Source of the DNA: Apostichopus parvimensis
Lineage: Eukaryota > Echinodermata > Holothuroidea > Aspidochirotida > Stichopodidae
DNA length: 25,224 bases
Direction: 5' to 3'
NCBI GenBank assembly: GCA_000934455.1
Contig: KN884454.1
Coordinates: 7,313 to 32,536 of the forward strand
A program made the position numbers and the translations under genes. The notes beneath the pieces were generated by a model that worked only from the letters and a program-made list of their open reading frames with translations, made no database searches and had not been told where the DNA came from. This document shows, one piece after another, positions 21,801 through 25,224 of the stretch. Each line of letters opens with the position of its first letter. Position 1 is the stretch's first letter.

Positions 21801-24341
21801 TAAGCACTTATTTACTTTGGAAATGTGTATTCTACAAATTCAAGGCATAAAATATTTAAATAAACTACAACAAGGAAAATCAGAGACAACCATCCATATG
21901 CCATGAAACTGAAAGTTTGTGTTAAAGACCCAAACTTGATAGAGGATACAGTAGATAAGGTCTAGGTCATTTCCCCATAAAAGATATACAAAATAAAATC
22001 AATTCTGTAAAACTACTGTACAAGGGCATGAGGCTACCCTTAATACATCCAACTGCTGGGTGAAATATCTAAAACATTCCCCTGTTTTCCTTCAGGGCAG
22101 CTTTACAAAATAGTGCAATAATCAGTCCTTAGTCATCCTACTGCAAACAGCAAAATGGCATGAAGCATTACCTCATTTGCCCCACTTTGGATAATTGTAT
22201 TTGTAAAGACACTAATCCTTACTACTCCAACTACCAGGTGACTTACATGAAGCGTTTTCTTTTTCAATCGGCTGCTGGCATCAAGAAGCAACCATTAAAC
22301 TCACCTTGTATTATTATCTACAGTAACTTCACATGTTCCAAAGCTTCCATACTGTGTTGCACATGTGTATGTAACTGCAGTTATAGACACTACAGTTGCT
22401 GTTTGAAAGTCAAATTGTAACCACTTTTTCCAATGCAATGTTAATTGACAAAACCTTGGTAAAAATGGCTAAACTCAGGGGCGTATCTAGGATTTTCTAA
22501 CCCGAGGGGCGCGAATGACTATCTAAGCGGAGCGCCACCATCGGTTGGCGCGCAGCATACAAGAAAATTTCTGGTTTTGACACCCCCCAGATCACCGGAA
22601 ATGGCACATATCGGGCTTGAAAATGACCAACTAGATGTTCACTTTTGCCTGAGTAAACCAAGTATTTTCCCAATATTATTTTTTCCATCCATAACCTTTT
22701 TGAAGATTGTCACCAGTCACACATCATGTTCGACCTCATCGCATCTCCTGTGGATCATTGCCTTTGTAGATGATTCTATGTAGCGGCCCACAATACCCGT
22801 CAGCCCTACTTTTCAAGGTTTTAAGCCCATTATTCGTTCAGAAATTGACGATTCACACTTCTCGTGAAATAAATTCACTTCAAAACATACCAATATTGAT
22901 CCACAAAATTTCATCTTTGGACAGCTAATACAGAAATACCTCCTTCAACCCCTAACAGACCGATCAAAATTGCACGAGAAGAGGGAAGAATGTTTAGGAA
23001 TGTTGGTCAGGGAAATTTCGAAAATCAGACACAGTTAATTTATTGGTTCATGCGCGTAGATCAGTCTTGGATTATGGTGGGGACGCGTGTCTGTTCTCTG
23101 ATACTATCTAAGCGCAGCGCGACCATCGGTTCGCGCGTAGCGTACGAGAAATTTTTGGCAAACATACCTCCCAGATCACCGGAAATAACACTTCCCAGAC
23201 CCAATGATCGATGCTCCCAAACCTCCTTAAGTTTTAGATCTCATGGCTTAGAAATTTAGTTTGGGGAAATGCATGGGCATCTGCAGAAAAAAATCAGGGG
23301 ACAAATAATCCAAGTAGACTTTTGTATACGATGGATCTGGTTTCGTAACTCAGCAGGAAGCGCTGAGGGGTGGGTGTAGGGTTGTGGGTCGCGCGTTTTC
23401 ATGCAGGTGGGAACAATCTGAAGAAGTGATGTGTGCGTCCGCCCCCCCCCGCCGGCAATGATACACCTTTGGATCCACTACACAATATTCACAGGAAATG
23501 TGTCAATTCTCAAATTGCATGCGGATTTTTTTATTTTTTATGGGGGTGGGGGTAACAATTAGCATTCAGTTCGCGTTGAATAAAATTTTATCTCTGGATG
23601 AGTGTTGCATCGAAGGACATATGTCTAGTGCAGTTCGCATAGATCCTGGGCTAATACCGAAATGCGTCATGTTCCCCGACAACTCGGTCGAGTTCAAGAC
23701 CAGCCACAGTTGGTTTCATAGCACAATTTTATAAGTTCTCTTCTGTTCCCTCATTTTTCTTCTTTTTTTTCTCTTTCTTCTTTTTCTTTTCCCTTCCTTC
23801 CTCTTCTTCCTCCTCTTTTTCCCCCCTCTTTTTCCCTTTTTTCTTCTCTCTTTTTTCTCTTCTCTTTTCCTTACCCGGGGGGCGCGCCCCCAACGCCCCC
23901 CCTGGATACGCGCCTGCAACTTGCTATGTGAAACAAGGAAACATCAATTTGATTTTGAACATTTTAACTGCTGACCTTTGCAAGTGTAGGCCTAATACTT
24001 TCTATTTCTAGAGAAATCTAGTAATAACACGATCAATCAAATCACATCGTTGAAGGACAGAAAAAGAAAAGTGCAGTGCAATATCAGAAAGATCGTCATT
24101 ACCGCTGTCCTTTAACATGTTTGCTCTTACTCTTAGTATCGCGAAGTTACCGTAAGCCTACAGTATAGACCATCCTACTCCAAGCCTTAGGCTCATGTAA
24201 CTTTGTAAGGCCTATAATTTATATCATTTATCAAGCCGTAGTATGCGTAGCCTGGGCTATACCAGATGCACGAAAATATGTTGTTTGGCTTTTAGGCCAG
24301 TTAACTACAAAGAAGCCAACTTATACTCACAGTCTCGGCAT
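9750..24341 (-). CDS. DYNC2LI1: Cytoplasmic dynein-2 light intermediate chain 1, complete, 13 coding exons
   Basis: Subunit of the dynein-2 motor that drives retrograde intraflagellar transport in cilia; it stabilises the dynein-2 heavy chain. Coding exons in gene order: 24331-24341, 21373-21440, 20935-20996, 20513-20617, 15536-15624, 14774-14960, 14082-14150, 13171-13248, 12488-12567, 11768-11841, 11176-11273, 10978-11067 and 9750-9830. They sum to 1092 nt, or 363 residues plus stop; the human protein is 351. All introns are GT-AG and phases agree throughout. Visible motifs: P-loop GSKDAGKT (about 43-50), [17 protein letters not shown] (about 90-98), [24 protein letters not shown] (about 180-194), a [18 protein letters not shown] block, and a lysine-rich coiled C-terminus. 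The ATG sits in AACAAAATGC. An X-box-like site lies upstream. A second in-frame ending is possible in exon 12. Confidence 0.95.
9831..10977 (-). other. DYNC2LI1 intron 12, containing an alternative ending
   Basis: Begins AAG|gtaata. The first 69 bases continue the exon 12 frame to a TAG stop (see alternative ending). The rest is AT-rich, with a candidate poly(A) signal at 10732-10737 and no other feature seen. Confidence 0.75.
10732..10737 (-). terminator. Candidate internal poly(A) signal in intron 12
   Basis: Reads AATAAA on the - strand, about 170 bases beyond the alternative stop at 10909-10911. It would allow a short transcript that ends inside intron 12. Confidence 0.4.
10909..11067 (-). 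CDS. DYNC2LI1: DYNC2LI1 alternative terminal exon (intron 12 retained)
   Basis: If the exon 12 donor at 10976-10977 is not used, translation continues in frame for 22 more residues ([20 protein letters not shown], then VM) to a TAG at 10909-10911. The predicted product would be 359 residues with a Trp-rich tail in place of the lysine-rich one. The tail has no counterpart in the human ending that I recall, so the spliced form is taken as canonical. Confidence 0.4.
   Translation of the reverse strand, partial: AVEKEMAADPSKDPQYRESAVDNVRAQKDKVILKWRQAVDAVQNWRHLNGVM
10978..11067 (-). CDS. DYNC2LI1: DYNC2LI1 exon 12
   Basis: Acceptor caaacag and donor GATAAG|gtaata, 90 nt, phase 0 at both ends. 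It encodes [20 protein letters not shown] and [10 protein letters not shown], matching the human [21 protein letters not shown]. Confidence 0.92.
11176..11273 (-). CDS. DYNC2LI1: DYNC2LI1 exon 11
   Basis: Acceptor ttttcag|GT, donor CAGGAG|gtaaaa. It encodes [20 protein letters not shown] and then [12 protein letters not shown], matching the human [31 protein letters not shown]. Confidence 0.93.
11274..11767 (-). other. DYNC2LI1 intron 10
   Basis: Holds a perfect 10-bp inverted repeat (11632-11641 and 11664-11673). Short open frames on both strands here overlap one another and match nothing I know. Confidence 0.65.
11632..11673. repeat. Perfect 10-bp inverted repeat, 22-base loop
   Basis: AAACGTTAGT at 11632-11641 and its exact complement ACTAACGTTT at 11664-11673. 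It could form a hairpin; no further pairing extends the stem. Confidence 0.6.
11768..11841 (-). CDS. DYNC2LI1: DYNC2LI1 exon 10
   Basis: Acceptor attaacag|C completes Ser, donor ATAG|gtaagc. It encodes [20 protein letters not shown] and then MDVI. The human VDQNKPLFITAGLDSFGQI corresponds. Confidence 0.92.
11842..12487 (-). other. DYNC2LI1 intron 9
   Basis: AT-rich intron. I see no repeat, RNA gene or coding signal. Confidence 0.6.
12488..12567 (-). CDS. DYNC2LI1: DYNC2LI1 exon 9
   Basis: Acceptor gtttcag|TTTT... is offset so the exon begins TTTTGT after cag; donor GTTAG|gtaagg. It encodes [20 protein letters not shown] and then AFGTSV, aligned with human [22 protein letters not shown]. Phase 0 in, phase 2 out. 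Confidence 0.9.
12568..13170 (-). other. DYNC2LI1 intron 8 with sense-strand G-runs
   Basis: Two C-rich + strand tracts (12991-13018 and 13072-13104) read as G-runs in the DYNC2LI1 transcript, within about 70-180 bases of the exon 8 donor. The distal part is AT-rich without features. Confidence 0.7.
12991..13104 (-). repeat. G-run pair with quadruplex potential in the DYNC2LI1 sense strand
   Basis: On the - strand, 13104-13072 reads GGGG-A-GGG-A-GGG-AGGAA-GGGGG, and 13018-12991 reads GGGG, a long G-run, GGG and GGG. Both fit four runs of at least three G with loops up to seven bases. Confidence 0.6.
13171..13248 (-). CDS. DYNC2LI1: DYNC2LI1 exon 8
   Basis: Acceptor cctgcag, donor TTGCAA|gtaaga, 78 nt, phase 0 at both ends. 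It encodes [20 protein letters not shown] and then YGASLQ, matching human [25 protein letters not shown]. Confidence 0.94.
13249..14081 (-). other. DYNC2LI1 intron 7 with degenerate repeat
   Basis: Most of its 5' half (higher coordinates) is a low-complexity, degenerate repeat rich in CCCCAAA and AAATATTTGG pieces (13615-14070). Open frames crossing it on both strands are products of that repeat. Confidence 0.65.
13615..14070. repeat. Degenerate direct repeat rich in CCCCAAA/AATATTTGG
   Basis: Segments near 13637-13743 and 13955-14069 share, in order, CAAAATATTTGGC, ACAAACAAGCTG-like, CTCAAAAATATATTTGCCCC, AAAATTGAACCCCAA and AATGGTCCCAAA. Intervening sequence contains further partial units. 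Decayed tandem repeat is the simplest reading. Confidence 0.65.
14082..14150 (-). CDS. DYNC2LI1: DYNC2LI1 exon 7
   Basis: Acceptor cccgcag, donor TTCCAG|gtatta, 69 nt, phase 0 at both ends. It encodes [20 protein letters not shown] and then LFQ, matching human DPFPVPLVIIGSKYDVFQ. The KYD sits where Ras-like GTPases have the NKxD guanine motif. Confidence 0.94.
14151..14773 (-). other. DYNC2LI1 intron 6
   Basis: Contains a small direct repeat of TACAGTCAATAC near 14479 and 14499. Otherwise nothing recognised. Confidence 0.6.
14774..14960 (-). CDS. DYNC2LI1: DYNC2LI1 exon 6
   Basis: Acceptor cttccag, donor CACCCG|gtgagt, 187 nt, phase 2 in and 0 out. It encodes [20 protein letters not shown], then [20 protein letters not shown] and a basic helix ending GEQHP. 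The human [23 protein letters not shown] segment matches. Confidence 0.95.
14961..15535 (-). other. DYNC2LI1 intron 5 with a 57-bp tandem duplication
   Basis: Contains a two-copy repeat at 15061-15177 close to exon 6. No other features seen. Confidence 0.65.
15061..15177. repeat. Tandem duplication, about 57-bp unit, two copies
   Basis: Both copies read TTATTCCAGGCTAATGTAAA, then a TTGATNTATCAGTAAATAG-like segment and ATTCAGAT, starting at 15067 and 15124. Very few differences, so the duplication is recent. Confidence 0.9.
15536..15624 (-). CDS. DYNC2LI1: DYNC2LI1 exon 5
   Basis: Acceptor ctgtag, donor TTATT|gtaagt, 89 nt, phase 0 in and 2 out. It encodes [20 protein letters not shown] and then EVPISKSTL, matching human [35 protein letters not shown] occupies the switch II position. 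Confidence 0.95.
16190..16880. repeat. Decayed repeat units with ATGCTCACA and GGAAATAAAGGTA
   Basis: TNATGCTCACA recurs near 16250, 16370 and 16711, with AAAGCTCACACACTAC near 16830. GGAAATAAAGGTA near 16280 and GGGAATAAAGGTA near 16739 are followed by similar TCTTCCTC/CACATTACAC-like text. Units are too diverged to give a firm period. Confidence 0.4.
19250..19490. mobile_element. Possible DNA-element remnant with GC-rich ends
   Basis: AT-rich intronic DNA is interrupted by GTGGCCCAGGCGATATTAG, a TAGGGGGGTCTGATGG segment, and later GGAGGGTTGCACACCCCCC with CCCACTGGATCTGC. Such paired G-rich/C-rich stretches are typical of decayed non-autonomous elements in marine invertebrates. Boundaries are not resolved. 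Confidence 0.25.
20513..20617 (-). CDS. DYNC2LI1: DYNC2LI1 exon 4
   Basis: Acceptor cattag|GGC, donor AACATG|gtgagt, 105 nt, phase 0 at both ends. It encodes [20 protein letters not shown] and then [15 protein letters not shown]. It opens with the GKT of the P-loop and matches human [20 protein letters not shown] and ALEYTYGRRAKGHN. Confidence 0.96.
20618..20934 (-). other. DYNC2LI1 intron 3, inside the P-loop
   Basis: 317 bp, gtaagt to attag. Nothing else seen within it. Confidence 0.7.
20935..20996 (-). CDS. DYNC2LI1: DYNC2LI1 exon 3
   Basis: Acceptor ctccacag|AC, donor GATGCT|gtaagt, 62 nt, phase 1 in and 0 out. It encodes [20 protein letters not shown], the beta-1 strand and the first half of the P-loop; human has FVFFIGSKNGGKT. 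Confidence 0.93.
20997..21372 (-). other. DYNC2LI1 intron 2
   Basis: Contains a small palindromic AGCTATAGCT region near 21260-21282. No other features. Confidence 0.6.
21373..21440 (-). CDS. DYNC2LI1: DYNC2LI1 exon 2
   Basis: Acceptor ctacacag|A completes Leu, donor GATGCAG|gtaaca, 68 nt, phase 2 in and 1 out. It encodes [20 protein letters not shown]. The human N-terminus MPSETLWEIAKAEVEKRG corresponds. Confidence 0.88.
22518..22605. repeat. Internal direct repeat, copy 1 of the intron 1 element
   Basis: Shares ACTATCTAAGCG, AGCGC, CCATCGGTT, GCGCG, AGCATAC/AGCGTAC and CCCAGATCACCGGAAAT with 23103-23190, in the same order and orientation. Confidence 0.75.
23103..23190. repeat. Internal direct repeat, copy 2 of the intron 1 element
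   Basis: Second copy of the 88-bp block, 585 bp from the first, with a near-perfect hairpin CGCGACC-atc-GGTTCGCG. The duplication suggests that the element is composite or that one copy is nested in another. Confidence 0.75.
23736..23872. repeat. Long polypyrimidine tract within the element
   Basis: About 135 bases almost entirely C and T on the + strand, mostly TTTTTCTCTTCC-like. Its complement gives a Lys/Arg-rich open frame that is not a real protein. Confidence 0.8.
24331..24341 (-). CDS. DYNC2LI1: DYNC2LI1 exon 1, initiator exon (coding part)
   Basis: Eleven coding bases, ATG CCG AGA CT, then donor gtgagt. Joined to exon 2 it gives [12 protein letters not shown], parallel to human MPSETLWEIA. 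Context AACAAAATGC is favourable. The 5' UTR extends to higher coordinates. Confidence 0.8.
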
Positions 24342-25224
24342 TTTGTTTGCTCGACACGGTGATTTTATTAGAACCAACGAAATTCACCCAACACAGTTTG
24401 TCGGAACGAAATGGACCGTGGATCACATTGACGATCAGGACAACTTGTCAGCCAACACAATATTGTCAATCGAAGAGCCGAAAAATGTAGTTGACTTGAC
24501 CAAGTTGTTTTACTCGTTGTCACGGTAATGACTTTCTCCACAGTATACTAGTTGAAATATGTTACTATGTACTACTTTTCACGTATTTACAACTCTTTTT
24601 CTCCTCTCCCCATATAACCAAAAACCTACTCAAATAGCGAGGGGAAAAACAGCCGATAAAAGCATACAGACTTGAAGAGAGAATGTATTGACAATAATTA
24701 TAAAATTCAAGGCCAAAAAAATAAAGGATCGTACTTCAGGTGAACTTCAAAGAGTCCAAGCTGGCGGTAAGAATCAACTCCGGTTTTGACTTTGGTTTTG
24801 TTCTGCTCAGACAACTTCCTCGTATATAGAGAGACGGAAAATGAAAACGAGGTCTCTACCTCTTTTCTTCAACGGTCAGCAATGCCATAGTCAAATTGAA
24901 ATTTTCAAAAACAGACTTCTTATAAAAAGGACATGTTACTCGTAATTTATTAAAGATGGGACTTTTCAGCCTTGTTTTTAAAACGTGCGACATATAGCTG
25001 TCTCCCCAACTTCCCCTCCCTGTCCTCGTATCTAAACGCTCTTCGGCATGCAAAACCCTCTAAAAAGCACACACCACTTAAAATGTGCCCTATGCTATGT
25101 ACTGCGGTTGTTATAGTCTTTCTTTCACCATATATCAGCTGTTATCCACCCAATTAACTTTCTCCTTTCTTTGATATGTACTCCTTTTCGTCAGCGTCGC
25201 GACCATGGGCGGGATTACGGGGGG
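24342..25224. other. Upstream region of DYNC2LI1, no second gene established
   Basis: Includes the 5' UTR and promoter of DYNC2LI1, with an X-box-like site at 24516-24529. An open frame on the + strand (24295-24528) has no ATG. Beyond 24600 I see AT-rich DNA with short open frames and no recognised domain. Confidence 0.6.
24516..24529. promoter_or_regulatory. RFX X-box-like site upstream of DYNC2LI1
   Basis: GTTGTCACGGTAAT on the + strand, ATTACCGTGACAAC on the - strand. It matches GTTGCCATGGTAAC at 11 of 14 bases and fits the nematode-derived consensus RYYNYYWWRRNRAC with one mismatch. The site is about 175 bases upstream of the ATG, in the usual range. RFX factors drive ciliary genes, and the nematode orthologue xbx-1 is named for its X-box. 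Confidence 0.6.

Larger units (their letters stand above)
22476..23916. mobile_element. Non-autonomous DNA-transposon-like element with imperfect inverted ends
   Basis: Left end CAGGGGCGTATCTAGG; the complement of the right end reads CAGGCGCGTATCCAGG, so 13 of 16 bases agree. GC-rich subterminal sequence follows both ends (CCCGAGGGGCGCG and CCCGGGGGGCGCG-like). Inside are a direct duplication (22518-22605 and 23103-23190), a CGCGACCATCGGTTCGCG near-hairpin, and a long pyrimidine tract. No transposase frame is present. CAGGG termini fit hAT-like non-autonomous elements, but no clean 8-bp target duplication is visible (flanks ...CTAAACT and CAACTTG...). Family assignment is inference. Confidence 0.6.
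21441..24330 (-). other. DYNC2LI1 intron 1 containing a 1.44-kb element
   Basis: Apart from the transposon-like element at 22476-23916, this is AT-rich with no coding signal recognised. The 5' 400 bases show slightly more CpG. Confidence 0.65.

Noticed and set aside
22476..23916. CRISPR-like or prokaryotic mobile system
   Set aside because: The repeats are two distant direct copies within a eukaryotic transposon-like element, and the window is clearly an intron-bearing animal genome.
23716..23919. Lys/Arg-rich open frame on the - strand
   Set aside because: It is the translation of the polypyrimidine tract and the right end of the transposon-like element.
24760..24772. Possible small + strand exon ending at CTGGCG|gtaaga after an acceptor-like ttcag at 24740
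   Set aside because: Only about 27 bases, and joining it to the preceding open frame gives an immediate stop.

Overview
The window is intron-rich, AT-rich metazoan genomic DNA. It holds the 3' part of one nuclear gene on the + strand and one complete gene on the - strand, arranged tail to tail. Both were recognised by translating exons, checking that GT-AG boundaries keep phase, and comparing with remembered human proteins. The gene content and repeat style (hammerhead-like motif, GC-rich inverted-terminal elements, many intronic minisatellites) suggest a marine invertebrate, perhaps an echinoderm. That placement is inference only.

Positions 1-6351 (+): the last ten coding exons of exportin-5 (XPO5), the RanGTP-dependent nuclear exporter of pre-microRNA and other structured RNA. 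About 396 C-terminal residues are present and the 5' part lies outside the window. Its introns carry several unrelated tandem repeats, a dispersed repeat present twice, and a hammerhead-ribozyme-like motif.

Positions 6352-9749: 3' UTRs and intergenic DNA between the two convergent stop codons, with candidate poly(A) signals on both strands and a possible small transposon relic. No gene was recognised.

Positions 9750-24341 (-): a complete DYNC2LI1 gene (cytoplasmic dynein-2 light intermediate chain 1, retrograde intraflagellar transport). Thirteen coding exons give a predicted 363 residues. The P-loop is split by an intron. The penultimate exon can be read through its donor into a second in-frame ending with its own candidate poly(A) signal, which suggests alternative C-termini. 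Intron 1 contains a 1.44 kb non-autonomous DNA-transposon-like element, and intron 8 carries G-runs next to a splice donor.

Positions 24342-25224: upstream region of DYNC2LI1. An imperfect palindrome about 175 bp before the ATG matches the RFX X-box, the expected control site for ciliary genes. No second gene was established here.

The two genes have unrelated jobs (small-RNA export and ciliary transport). No new defence or enzymatic system was seen. The most noteworthy items are the X-box, the alternative DYNC2LI1 ending, the hammerhead-like motif and the repeat structures.
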